A stretch of 64,000 nt of DNA from Heliocidaris tuberculata (taxonomy: Eukaryota; Echinodermata; Echinoidea; Camarodonta; Echinometridae). The position numbers and the translations under genes were made by a program. The notes under the pieces were generated by a model. That model saw only the letters and a program-made list of their open reading frames with translations, was not told the DNA's origin and ran no database searches. Shown one piece after another: positions 46,152-56,013 of this stretch. The stretch spans positions 12,064,971-12,128,970 of the forward strand of contig CM046850.1 of the NCBI GenBank assembly GCA_025618425.1, in the 5' to 3' direction. Position 1 is the stretch's first letter; the number at the start of each line of letters is the position of its first letter.

Positions 46152-46810
46152 TGATTAACCCCACCAAACCAGAATTGAAGGACGTCAAAGTTTCTGTTCT
46201 GCGAACCTGCGCGGACGAGAGACAGAGGAAGACCATGGAGGAGAGGATAATCTTCAAACTGGGAACTTTCCAGCCGCTTGGCATGAATGCCACTTTTCGT
46301 TCATTCAAGATCAGCCAATGAACTCTAATTGTATGAACTCTAATTGATTGGACTTTATTGGACTTTACTCTTCTCTTCTCTCCCCCCCCCCCCCCCTTTC
46401 TCCCTCTCTCTCTCTTTCTCTTACTGCTTTGCGCATATCCCCTTTTTGCGTTTTTTTTTTTCTTTTTAAATCTTTTTGGTGCCACCTTAATCTTGGCTTT
46501 TCATTTACTTTTTCCAAATTCGCACTATTTTTGGTTTCCTTTGTGGCGTCACTTGCTACCAGGCAACCGTCTGCTTCCCCCCCCCCCTTTTTTTTTTTTT
46601 TTTTTTTTTGCGCAGCAGACATAGTTTTTGTTAAATTGCGCGTCAATTCATGTCTTGCCTCTTTCTTACTGCTTTGATCATGGCTTTTAATTTCTTTTCA
46701 AAATACGCACAAAATTTTTTTATTTTTCTCTGTGGCGTCACTTGCGACCAAAATCTCAATTTTCGCGCCTAATTTTTTGTATCCAAGCAACTGCCCGCGT
46801 CTTCATAATT

Positions 46811-46930
46811 CATGCATCTGATTATTATTACTTTGAATGTGTTCAGTCTTTTACTTTGATAAAGGTCTGTGACCGAAACGTCAGTAAATTTTACGTCTTG
46901 CGGTGTTTTTATTTCAACATAATTGTTTGA
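46811..46930 (+). repeat. Penelope-type terminal repeat, copy 1
   Basis: CATGCATCTGATTATTATTA ... TTTATTTCAACATAATTGTT, 120 bases long, ending in a (TA)n tract. It includes a hammerhead-like core and is repeated almost exactly at 47,241-47,360. Confidence 0.7.
46855..46884 (+). ncRNA. Hammerhead-ribozyme-like motif, copy 1
   Basis: TTTGATAAAGGTCTGTGACC then GAAACGTCAG. A GGTC-TGT-GACC stem-loop lies between a TGATAAA box (canonical CTGANGA, here altered) and a GAAAC box followed by GTC. This spacing matches the hammerheads known in Penelope-like elements. The changed first box and an extra A suggest weak or no self-cleavage. Confidence 0.5.
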
Positions 46931-46999
<69 letters not shown>

Positions 47000-47037
47000 T
47001 ATAATTAATATATAATTAATATGAATGAATATATTTA

Positions 47038-47122
<85 letters not shown>

Positions 47123-47135
47123 ATATATGGGGGGG
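46931..47135. repeat. (TA)n tract ending in poly-G
   Basis: About 200 bases of TA with ATATAATTAATA and GTATATAT interruptions, closing in TATATGGGGGGGGG. Frames of poly-Tyr-Ile are artefacts. Confidence 0.95.
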
Positions 47136-47241
47136 GGGTAGACCGTAGAAACGCTCTTGTCTCGAGTCTGACATCAATTTTTGATATATTTTCCAGGGTT
47201 TTCTGGGTGGATGCTGTGCAGGAGGGGAACCGGATCGAGTC
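47136..47241 (+). pseudogene. Duplicated intron end and first 45 bases of exon 4
   Basis: GTAGACCGTAGAAACGCTCT through the acceptor TATTTTCCAG and then GGTTTTCTGGGTGGATGCTG to GGATCGAGTC is nearly identical to 48,996-49,100. Homology stops at 47,241, where Penelope-type sequence follows. Spliced from exon 3, it would read VFWVDAVQEGNRIES, then Cys-Ile and a stop. No donor follows, so it can only act as a terminal or decoy exon. Confidence 0.85.
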
Positions 47242-47359
47242 ATGCATCTGATTATTATTACTTTGAATGTGTTCAGTCTTTTACTTTGATAAAGGTCTGT
47301 GACCGAAACGTCAGTAAACTTTACGTCTTACGGTGTTTTTATTTCAACATAATTGTTTG

Positions 47360-47360
<1 letters not shown>
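47241..47360 (+). repeat. Penelope-type terminal repeat, copy 2
   Basis: A near-exact copy of 46,811-46,930, again followed by (TA)n. The two copies mark the borders of a ~430-bp tandem duplication that also copied the start of exon 4. Confidence 0.75.
47285..47314 (+). ncRNA. Hammerhead-ribozyme-like motif, copy 2
   Basis: Same core as the motif at 46,855 (TGATAAA, GGTC-TGT-GACC, GAAACGTCAG), retained in the duplicated repeat. Confidence 0.5.
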
Positions 47361-47427
<67 letters not shown>

Positions 47428-47488
47428 GAATATGTAATTATATGAATATATAATTAATATAGTTATATATATATATATATATATATAT
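47361..47488. repeat. (TA)n tract
   Basis: Alternating TA with GAATATGTAATTATATGA interruptions, in which the fold-back element appears to have landed. Confidence 0.9.
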
Positions 47489-47597
47489 AATGTGATGATG
47501 TTGAGTCTACTTTTACCATTCGCTTTGGTTTGGGTGATATAGAACATAGTGGGATGAATTCAAACCAAAGATGACGCAGGATACTCAGGAAATTTAA

Positions 47598-47621
47598 GCT
47601 TTCGTCTTTCGACTTCTTCAG
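47598..47621 (-). ncRNA. Hammerhead-like core in the left arm
   Basis: On the minus strand: CTGAAGA box, A, GTC-GAAA-GAC stem-loop, GAAAGC box. The first box is canonical CTGANGA. An unpaired extra A precedes the stem, as in the copies at 46.9 and 47.3 kb. Confidence 0.45.
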
Positions 47622-48711
47622 AAATTTATTCTGAAACAGTTATAAAGAGAAGATACAATCACTAAGAAAGGCATGACAAAATTAACGAAGAGAATAATTC
47701 ACAAAATACAAAGAGAAGACACAATCATTCAAAAATTGACGGACTAATATTATTGTCAGTAGAAATATCATGTAAAAATACCGAAATTTCAAATGAATTA
47801 TAATAAAGCCGACATACCTGTCGTAAACAGAAGTAATTTTAAACAGAAGTAATCCCATAATTTGAAGCTAATTGTCTTATTTCGTTTAAGATGTATGATA
47901 TTTTGTGTATGATATTCACCATACAATCAATGTTGAGGAATAAGTCGCGAACTCGGCAATTACATACACTTGTTTCTCTCTTATGGACTTTCGTTTTTAG
48001 TTATTTTTTATTTTTTATTTATTATCATTGTCACATATATAATAGGTTAAACATACATAATAGATTAAATAGATAGAAGAGAGTTAGTTTGTTTTCTTAC
48101 CAAATTATAGTAGGTATTGGACAGTGTTTTTTACAAAAGATTATGGAACGGCGGTTTCATTTACCAGTACCTTATAGCTGTGATATCCCATAATTTGAAG
48201 CTAATTGTTTTATTTCGTTTAAGATGTATGATATTTTGTGTATGATATTCACCATACAATTCGTATAGTACATGTAGTATATAAGTAGAATGTTGTATGA
48301 ACTCGGTGACTTGTTTACTCTCAAATATATGCACTTGGTGCATTTCATGTATTTAATGAATATTCATGATATTACCCATGGCAACACATGCGCATTGGCA
48401 AAGCGCAGTACGCTTTTTAACACCAGTGGGTATCCAAGCAACTCAAAACTATCAAAACTATTAACATTATTCAAGGAATTCAACAAGACCTTGGCATCAC
48501 TTCTGTTTACGACAGGTATGTCGGCTTTATTATAATTCATTTGAAATTTCGGTATTTTTACATGATATTTCTACTGACAATAATATTAGTCCGTCAATTT
48601 TTGAATGATTGTGTCTTCTCTTTGTATTTTGTGAATTATTCTCTTCGTTAATTTTGTCATGCCTTTCTTAGTGATTGTATCTTCTCTTTATAACTGTTTC
48701 AGAATAAATTT

Positions 48712-48735
48712 CTGAAGAAGTCGAAAGACGAAAGC
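48712..48735 (+). ncRNA. Hammerhead-like core in the right arm
   Basis: The mirror copy of the 47,598-47,621 motif, on the plus strand: CTGAAGA, A, GTC-GAAA-GAC, GAAAGC. Confidence 0.45.
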
Positions 48736-49055
48736 TTAAATTTCCTGAGTATCCTGCGTCATCTTTGGTTTGAATTCATCCCACTATATATATATATATA
48801 TATATATAAATAATAAATTCATGATGTTCCACGTATTGGCATATGATGAGAAATAATAAAGGATGACTCGAATGCATTGAATGCCAATTCCAAGTATTTT
48901 TATTCTCCAAATTTTCGGGGGTCCTCCCCCTTCGTCAGGGAAAACTTAAAGTATATAGACCCTATATATATATATATATATATGGGGGGGGGGGGGGTAG
49001 ACCGTAGAAACGCTCTTGTCTCGAGTCTGACATTAATTTTTGATATATTTTCCAG

Positions 49056-49182
49056 GGTTTTCTGGGTGGATGCTGTGCAGGAGGGGAACCGGATCGAGTC
49101 TTGCCGGCTTGATGGATCAAATCGAACACTCTTGACTGAAATGGAACGAGTTACGCATCTATTTGATCTGGTAATAAACGGG
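49056..49182 (+). CDS. Exon 4: YWTD propeller 1 segment
   Basis: The acceptor gatatattttccag and a GTAAGT donor bound 127 bases. With the AG from exon 3 it reads R-VFWVDAVQEGNRIESCRLDG, then SNRTLLTEMERVTHLFDLVI and NG, ending in phase 0. This is a blade with VFWVDA in place of YWTD, an NRT glycosylation site and the IESCRLDG strand. Exon 5 continues directly in frame into a sixth-blade sequence, so these two are very likely adjacent in the mRNA. Its first third is duplicated 1.86 kb upstream. Confidence 0.9.
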
Positions 49183-49255
49183 GTAAGTGGCACTGCCGTT
49201 TTATTTCCTCCATGCCTTTGACTAAACCTTGCCCCCCCCCCCCCCAATGCTCAGT

Positions 49256-49660
49256 GACGACGAAAGAATGATGATGACGTTGGTTGACATGTGGTGGTGA
49301 GATGTTCGTAATCGATAGTTAATGAAGATGATGATGGTGATTATGTTGATAAAATGAGAGATGGTATCAATGGCGACAATGATGGTAACGATGATGATGA
49401 ATGAATGATGATGGTGATGATATTGATGATAATGATAATGGTAGTGGTGATGATCATAATAATGATGATAATGATGGTGGTGATGCTGATGATGATAATG
49501 ATAATCGGATGACAATGATGGTGGTGATGATGATGGTGATGATGATAATGATAATGATGATGGTCATGGTGATGATGATAGTCGATGATAATGATAATGA
49601 TATTGATTATGATGTTAATGACGATGATTATGATGATGAAGATGTGGCCGGTTGATGATG
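49256..49660. repeat. Degenerate (GAT)n/(GATGAT)n tract
   Basis: About 400 bases of GAT, AAT and GGT trinucleotides. Asp/Met- and His-rich frames on both strands are artefacts. Confidence 0.93.
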
Positions 49661-49689
49661 ATGATCTTGCATCAATAGATTTATAGGCC

Positions 49690-49723
49690 TACCAACACAC
49701 ATACACACACACACACACACACA
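49690..49723. repeat. (CA)n microsatellite
   Basis: ACACACAC run within intron 4. Confidence 0.9.
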
Positions 49724-49819
49724 ACTGCAAAGGGGCGTGAGGGGTTAACGCATGCACACACACCCACAGTCCCGCACCTCTGTCCTTGGAGCTTGATTGA
49801 TTGGGTAGCTTCATTCCAG

Positions 49820-49939
49820 AATTCAGCCTCGCCCTGCAAGGCTGCAACCTGCACGGCGACACCATCCCCACATACGTGTATTGTATATCAATACTATTAC
49901 TCGCTCCTGTCAAACTCGAAGAACCTGCTCTTTACGATG
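49820..49939 (+). CDS. Possible cassette exon, doubtful
   Basis: The frame NSASPCKAATCTATPSPHTC followed by IVYQYYYSLLSNSKNLLFTM resembles the end of an EGF module plus the first strand of a propeller (LLF motif). From ttcattccag to ATG|GTAGAT it is exactly 40 codons, phase 0 in and out, so it could be included between exons 4 and 5 without breaking the frame. A downstream donor (GTAGGA, 49,956) would break it. However, exon 4 to exon 5 joins perfectly without it and gives a better propeller. It is a decayed or alternatively used exon, or a coincidence. Confidence 0.3.
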
Positions 49940-51089
49940 GTAGATGAAAATCGAGGTAGGACTTCTTTCCTAAACGGTACGGTACTAACCTCCGAACAAA
50001 ACTTTCTGTACATTTCGTTTCTTGCAGAAAATATTATTCAAAGAGCATTTTGAAAGAATTGTCGGAGCTGAGCACTTTAGCAATGGAGCATCGAGTGGAG
50101 CGGAGCACCCCAGATTTGTGACCCGCTTCTGTCGGGATGGATGTCTCTGAAGAAGCCACTTGTCGGCTGCTTGCGCTCCCCCACACAGATCGAACTTTGC
50201 ACTGTTGAAATTATATTCTATTAGTCCAGAGTTGAAAGTTCAATAATGAAAAATGTGAGGGAGAGTGACCTGTACATGTAGATCAAGCTGTCTTTGTACT
50301 TTGTCTCCATACCGTACTTTTCTTTGATTGAAGTTTGAACTTCAGTCTGAGGCTGGGGTGGGGGGTGGGGTGGGGGGGGGGGGTGGTGATAGGGGTTGAG
50401 ATGAGGGAATTTGTATTGTCTGGAAAGTCTTAATGTTTTCTATGACATAACTTTAAAAGAAAACATTTCATGTTTTTCAACATTTCATGTTTTTCAACAT
50501 AATATAAAATTTTAGAAGTTATCATTAATGACCATGTTTTGCTAAATTTTGTTTGGAGGTTTAATTTTTCTATTTACATTTTTTTGTACAGGATGGACAT
50601 GAAAACAACGTTAAGTGCTCAGTTATGTGATTCTTACCTGCTATAGGATCTTGCGAAATAAATAAAAGACACAATTACCGAAAAATGAATGTAAATACAT
50701 ACATATTTATACTGCAATGTCTTTTGTAAATTTGCTAAATTGCCACAGGCCAGGAGATAGAAAAGAGCAGAATCTTCTAACACTTAATGATTTTGCCCCA
50801 ATTTTTAAATTTTGTTTTCTATTAAAAAGAATTCCATGCAAAGTACTATGAATTGTGTGCTCTCCTATATGCAGTGCATGTACCTGTAATGCTTGATTGT
50901 AGTCCTGATTAGCGGTGAATCCAGGATAGTTTTTTTTTTTTGGGGGGGGGGTATGGAAGTGTATATGCCCTCCCCTTCTTTGTTTGACACTGATGATATT
51001 ACTGTACACAGGTTTGTGCATGTATGATGTACATTAGCCCACCTTTGTTTTAAATTACATGATCTCAATTTCTCTTATTCCCACCCTAG

Positions 51090-51231
51090 AATGATATCTT
51101 CTTGACTACTTTGACAAGGCAAATATTATGTGTAAAGAAGGATACCGGGACTTTAGCATATACCCTCGCACTGGGGGCAAGGCCGTTTGGAATTATGCTC
51201 TATGGACCAGAATATCAGCCAGTCATAAATT
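51090..51231 (+). CDS. Exon 5: last segment of YWTD propeller 1
   Basis: The acceptor cttattcccaccctag and a GTAAGT donor bound 142 bases, phase 0 in and phase 1 out. It encodes NDIFLTTLTRQILCVKKDTG, then TLAYTLALGARPFGIMLYGP and EYQPVIN. The pattern (DIF.TTL...I then RPFGIMLY) is the closing blade that precedes an EGF module in LRP-type propellers. The YWTD tetrad is replaced by FLTT. The next exon starts the EGF module, which fixes its place. Confidence 0.83.
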
Positions 51232-51769
51232 GTAAGTAGCTGTTAATAAACTCAGTGAGATCCAGGATTGTCAAAATTCCTGAAACTTTTTTTGGTGGAA
51301 AGTGCCCCCCCCCCCCCGGCCTGGGATTATGATGGGTTCTATATTCATTCTCTCATGGGGGGGGGGGGGGTAATAGCTTAAGAAGTAAATTTCCTTTTTT
51401 TCCCAACCCACGTTAATTTTTCTGGATTGATTGGACATGAAATAATTTTTTTTAAAGGGAATCTAGGCACTAAAAGTGATTTAGTACTATACTGCAGTTT
51501 CAACTTGTTTTTATCCTCCATAGTGTAGGGAGGAATTAAATTATATTTTAAAACTTCTCTTGAAATCAATCCCATGTGATTACTGAAGTATATTAAATGT
51601 CAGATAATAGGAAACACTTTCATTCTCATAAAAAAATATGGACAAGAAACCATGCAGGTTTCAATTTTACTTGGCCTTAGCTTAATTATGTTCAACAAAA
51701 TTTTAACTTGTTACCAACATTTGAATTGCACTTTGAATTTAATGTTTGTTGTTATTCCACTATGTACAG

Positions 51770-51886
51770 CTCCCTGTGCCAGCAACCCATGCCAGCATCT
51801 CTGTACAGGAGCCCCAGACTCCTCCTTCAGGTGTGTTTGTAGCCATGGTTATGAGCTGACAAAGAATGGAACGTCTTGTGTCAGAG
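51770..51886 (+). CDS. Exon 6: EGF-like module
   Basis: The acceptor ccactatgtacag and a GTAAAC donor bound 117 bases, phase 1 at both ends, the classic symmetric class of EGF exons. It encodes CASNPCQHLCTGAPDSSFRC followed by VCSHGYELTKNGTSCVR. Six cysteines in EGF spacing include NPCQHLC and C.C..GY.L. This is the EGF that packs against the bottom of the preceding propeller in LDL-receptor relatives. NGT is a glycosylation site. Confidence 0.94.
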
Positions 51887-52631
51887 GTAAACAAGTTTCC
51901 TGATACTCTCCCAGGTCAAAGGGTCATGTAAGATATGTGTGAAATGTTTGAGTTTCAGATCTGTTGATCCATTAGAAAACTGGTTCAGTTGAATTTAGTC
52001 AGGCAGGATGATGTTGAAATAATAATTCAGATTAATGTAGAAGAAAATCATAAATCATGAAAAGTATTTACCATTATAAATTCTTCATTCTAACAGAACC
52101 TCAAAATAAGCCTGGGCTGTGTTTCATGATACTGCAAAATTAATCTTGCAATAGAATTGTGACATTTTATTTGTTATTGGTAAATAAGTTTTATGAAAGG
52201 CGGTAGACTGAATTCATGTTCATGTATATTACCTTTTTATGTTCACCGTTGAGTACATTTGTGGTTTACCATTATTTCAGAATGGCACAGGCAATTGACT
52301 ACTATTTACCCTCTCTTGACAAACGAAGGGAAAACTATTATAGTGGTTTCAAATTTACTCTGTTGACATAAAACAGGACTTTTGATGATGGCACTAGCTC
52401 TTACTTGTCTGCATGGTTCTGAATCAATATCTCCAATCTACCATCCCATTCATAGATGAAGGAAACATTAATACTGTCAAATTATTGTTGTTTCTCTTTG
52501 ACAAAAAGTGTGTTTTGTTATGTTCGTGTTGTTTGTTTTGTTTATGATTTGTTTGTTTTCCATGGCCATATATATCTGTCTTCTTTCTCTGTCTGTCTTC
52601 CTTTTTATCCACCTTTTATTTCCTCCTTTTT

Positions 52632-53445
52632 GTCTCACCTGCATAAGCAAATAGCGAGACATAGGTGCCTCTTTTCCGACGGCAGCATCAACAATTTTGG
52701 AAATGCTCTCATTTCAAAATTATATGTTCAATCTCCATGAAACTTGCAAACAAGGGTTGTAGAGTATCACAAATAATGTGGAGCAAATTTCAGGTCGAAA
52801 GTTAAGGTCGAAGATCAATAAGGGTCAATTAAGCTCAACTGTGTTTCAAAAACTTAACCTGAGATTAAGTTTTTGAATTTTTACTTTATTGTAGAAGTAT
52901 TTGTTCAAATTTTTTTGAAACTTGGCATCATTCTTGGTAGGAATTGTCTTGATTTCACCCTTTTTTAATGAATACCCAAATCTTACATTTTCATCACATT
53001 AAAGGTCACCTACTGACACTTTAACCTGTTTAAGTTTTTGGTAAAATGTAGTTTTGTCTCTATATACATGTATGTAGTATGTCATGTATTTTTATGCATT
53101 TGACCTCTCAAATCTTTGCTGGTGGTGGATTTCAACCAAAATTGGCAGGGATCATCCTTAGGCAAGGAGGATCTAAATAAATACAGATGGGGGTACCTAC
53201 CAATTATGGTATTAGATTCATTTTTGCTTCTTCTTCTTTAAGCCCTGTTGGAAGATTGTAAGCAAAGTTGGTAGGTATCATCCTTAGAGCAGGGAATGCT
53301 TAGAGGAAGGAGACCTCAATTTCTTAAACAGGGTACCTTGCCCCCAAGGGGGCTTAGGGGCAGCACCCCCTAAAGTGCCCCTGTTGTGAAAATGAGATAT
53401 TTTGTTATATTTTATTTTATATTATTTATTTCATTTTTTTAATAT
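52632..53445. repeat. Dispersed repeat starting CTCACCTGCATAAGC, in intron 6
   Basis: The block contains CTCACCTGCATAAGCAAATA then GCGAGACATAGGTGCC and CTTTTCCGACGG, followed by GGTC-containing segments. Two diverged ~150-bp halves share AAGTTGGTAGGTATCATCCT (53,262) and AAATTGGCAGGGATCATCCT (53,140). It ends in CCCCCAAGGGGGC near 53,340-53,352 and T-rich sequence. Non-coding. Confidence 0.55.
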
Positions 53446-53470
53446 TATTCCCATGTCTACTCCCTTTTTA

Positions 53471-54667
53471 TGCCTCTGCCCAATGAAGATGGTGCCAGAG
53501 GCATTATCTTTTCGGGTTGTCTGTCTGTCCCGCTTTCTCGTTCTCGTGATAACTCAAGAACTATTTGAGGCATGAACTTCGAAACTTGGTGCTAGTATGT
53601 ATCACCTTAGGAAGACAATCTGATTAGATTTTGGGGTACGTAGGTCAAAGGTCAAGGTCACAGAGGCCAATTTCTGAAATTTCAGGTGTTAGCATTGTTC
53701 TTGTGGTAACTCAAGAACCATTTAAGTTATAAACTTCAGACTTGTTGCTAGTATGTATCACCATCAGAAGACGATCTGATTAGATTTTGGGGTATGTAGG
53801 TCAAAGATCACAGGTCAATTTTTGAAATTTCATGTGTTAGTCTCGTTCTCGCGATAACTCAAGAAGCATTTGGGTATGCACTTCAAACTTAATGCTAGTA
53901 TGTATCACCATAGGTAGACGATCTGAATAGATTTCGGGGTACGTAGGTTAAAGGTCAAACGTCACGGTCAATTTCTGAAATTTCGGGTGTTAGCCTCATT
54001 CTCGTGATATAACTCAAGAACCATTTGGGGTATGAACTTCAAACTTGGTGCTAGTATGTGTCACCATAGGGAGACGATCTGATTATATTTTGGGATACGC
54101 AGGTGAAAGGTGAAAGGTCACAGAGGTCAATTTCTGAAATTGCAGGTGTTAGCCTTGTTACGCGATATCTCAAGAACCATTTGAGGTATAAACTTCAGAC
54201 TTGGTGCTAGTATATATCACCATAGGAAGATGATCTGCTTAGATTTTGGGGTATGTATGTCAAAGGTCAAAGGTCATGGAGGTCATTTACCATGAAATTT
54301 CAGGTTTTTGCCTTGTTAACACTCTTGAGCTCAATATGAGCCATTAACTTAAAATTTGGAACTAGTATGCATCACATAGTGACACGAACTGATTAGACGT
54401 TTGTTCACATCTAGGTGAAAGATGACATGTCATAGAGGTTATTATATGTGAAATTAATGTATTTTAGCTTCGTTATCACCATATCTCAACTATTTTGTAT
54501 TCATGACTAGGAGGAGATAAAGTGATCAGACTTTTGGGTTATAAGGTGTATTAAGGTCAAATGTCAAAGAGGTCAGTTTACATGTAATTGTAGGCTTTTT
54601 ATTCTGGTTATCACAATATTTCAAGAACAATTTAATTGAGCCATGAACTGAATTTAGGCGGAGGCAT
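53471..54667. repeat. Element with TATGCCTCTGCC ends and a ~150-bp AGGTCA-bearing satellite
   Basis: The left end TATGCCTCTGCC and the right end GGCGGAGGCATA are inverted (11 of 12). Between them a unit of about 150-156 bases repeats roughly eight times, with starts near 53,551, 53,707, 53,856, 54,011, 54,167, 54,318, 54,482 and 54,618. Unit order: AACTCAAGAACCATTTGAGG, AACTTCAAACTTGGTGCTAG, TATGTATCACCATAGG, GATCTGATTAGATTTTGGGG, then one to three AGGTCA half sites, then CAATTTCTGAAATTTCAGGT. Divergence rises to the right. Non-coding. Confidence 0.85.
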
Positions 54668-55080
54668 ATAGGAGATGCAGTCGCATTTATCTTGTTTTAT
54701 TCTTATTTCTTTTCCATTTTTAAAAAAATGTTATGAATGATTGCCCAGTCTAATATTTATGTATTGCAAGAATTATAATTTACCTTTTTGCCAGGGATCA
54801 GTGCTTTTACAAACTCTACTTCTTTGCTGGTCTCTGTTTTCATTTTCATATTCATGTAATTACTTTAATGTAGTCTTCACTGTTGTTACCGAAAATGTTT
54901 CTGTACTTAGTTTTGTAGTCAAATAATTTTATATTGTTCATTGCAAAATAGTTATTATTATATACTTTGGAACATAAAAATGAAATGAAATAAATTATAA
55001 ATCTAAAATCTTAAATGTTATGTTCCTGGAAATTAAATGAATGGTTCCTAACCGACATCACTTGTCCATCCTATTCATAG

Positions 55081-55350
55081 ATGATGACAAGATCAACAAG
55101 CCACAGCTCCTGTTTGTAACCCGCAATGAAATCTCCCGATTCCCGGCAAACTTTCCTGACATCCCAGACTCCCAAACGGTTAGGAACAAGTATCTTGTCT
55201 CCAACCGGACTCTTTTGGTCGCAGTCGAGATGGATGCAAAAGCAGAAATGATGTTCTATTCGGATTACGGAAAGCGGGAGATTTATCGGGTACGCCTTTT
55301 CAGCGGTCGCTCTATCAAGACAATTGTTGGTGGAGTGGGAAGTGCAGAAG
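55081..55350 (+). CDS. Exon 7: start of YWTD propeller 2
   Basis: The acceptor catcctattcatag and a GTAACT donor bound 270 bases, phase 1 in and out. It encodes DDDKINKPQLLFVTRNEISR, a propeller-opening strand (QLLFVTRNEI), then a linker (FPANFPDIPDSQTVRNKYLV, SNRTLLVAVEMDAKAEM) and the first full motif (MFYSDYGKREIYRVRLFSGR), followed by SIKTIVGGVGSAEG. YWTD is replaced by FYSD. It follows the EGF module directly, as expected for the repeated propeller-EGF architecture. Confidence 0.9.
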
Positions 55351-55859
55351 GTAACTTTATTGTTAGAGGTGCAGTTGTGAGACTCAGACGTGGCTACTTT
55401 CATGAATGTTATAATGAAGTTTCTAATGTAAATGAAAAATGCCAAGAAAAAGAAAATTATAGAAAGCTAATTTCTTCAGATCATGACATGGTAGGCATAT
55501 ATATAATGAATCATGAATAAACTATGTATATTAATCTAAGAACTGCATGTTAGTCATACATGTTTTCAATTTTACTTGTGGATTTTAATGAATAATATTA
55601 TTTTAAGAATTTAGGTATTGTTAGGATGCACTATTTTAAGAAGTTCAATGATTTGTTTGATCTGGGTCTGAACTCCATATTCCATTTGTTTGGATAAGAA
55701 CAGATTTTGCCACTTGATAATCAGTGATGGTGCTAAACTAGATGAACCTGAAATTTATATGAAAGTAATTGTAAAAATGATCAAGGTTGCCTTTCGCCCA
55801 AATCAATTTTTTGTTGTATGGTAATAGTTTAATTCAATGATACATTTCTCTTTAATCAG

Positions 55860-56013
55860 GTCTAGCTGTTGATTGGTTGAACCAAAACCTTTACTGGACA
55901 GATGCTGTCCGACGCCACATAGCAGTGTCCAGGTACGATGGCAGCAGAAGAAAGTTTCTCCTGGAGGACGATGTCGTACGACCCAGAAGCTTGGTGATCC
56001 ATGCTAGTCGCAA
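55860..56013 (+). CDS. Exon 8: YWTD propeller 2 segment
   Basis: The acceptor ctctttaatcag and a GTAAGC donor bound 154 bases, phase 1 in and phase 2 out. It encodes G-LAVDWLNQNLYWTDAVRRHI, AVSRYDGSRRKFLLEDDVVR and PRSLVIHASRK. A textbook LAVDW..NLYWTD...I.V...DG repeat. Confidence 0.94.

Larger units (their letters stand above)
45036..46322 (+). pseudogene. Penelope-like element relic, reverse transcriptase N-part and C-terminus
   Basis: The plus strand from 45,049 encodes QKLEISDRVDG, then NKPAFITLKDHKDNF and RLIN, the conserved entry to Penelope-like reverse transcriptase. The frame is cut by a 986-bp hAT MITE and resumes at 46,160 with PTKPEL. It then jumps directly to DVKVSVLRTCADERQRKTME, followed by RIIFKLGTFQPLGMN, which resembles the extreme C-terminus (nuclease end). 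Most of the RT is therefore deleted. The TGA comes after FKISQ (about 46,321). The hammerhead-like 3' repeats downstream fit the same orientation. Confidence 0.68.
47547..48786. mobile_element. 1.24-kb fold-back element with 288-bp arms
   Basis: The arms 47,547-47,834 and 48,499-48,786 are nearly exact reverse complements (outer end TAGTGGGATGAATTCAAACC, inner end CGTAAACAGAAGT). The 660-bp centre has a 75-bp direct repeat (47,853-47,930 and 48,185-48,260, CATAATTTGAAGCTAATTG...). Each arm includes a hammerhead-like core. No protein of note is encoded. It is probably two inverted Penelope-type terminal repeats or a fold-back transposon. Confidence 0.8.

Noticed and set aside
45874..46485. 203-codon minus-strand frame with Lys/Arg/Gly-rich protein
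   Set aside because: It crosses the right half of the hAT MITE, its G/C runs and the duplication. The composition is low complexity and no domain is seen.
47021..47547. Tyr-Ile-rich frames on both strands
   Set aside because: Pure (TA)n microsatellite translation. Only the 47,136-47,241 portion is meaningful, as duplicated exon 4 sequence.
49956..51090. Extra exon between 49,955 (GTAGGA donor) and exon 5
   Set aside because: Phase 1 from that donor gives a stop at once in exon 5. The candidate acceptors at about 50,027 and 50,592 also lead to stops. Exon 4 to exon 5 joins in frame without it.
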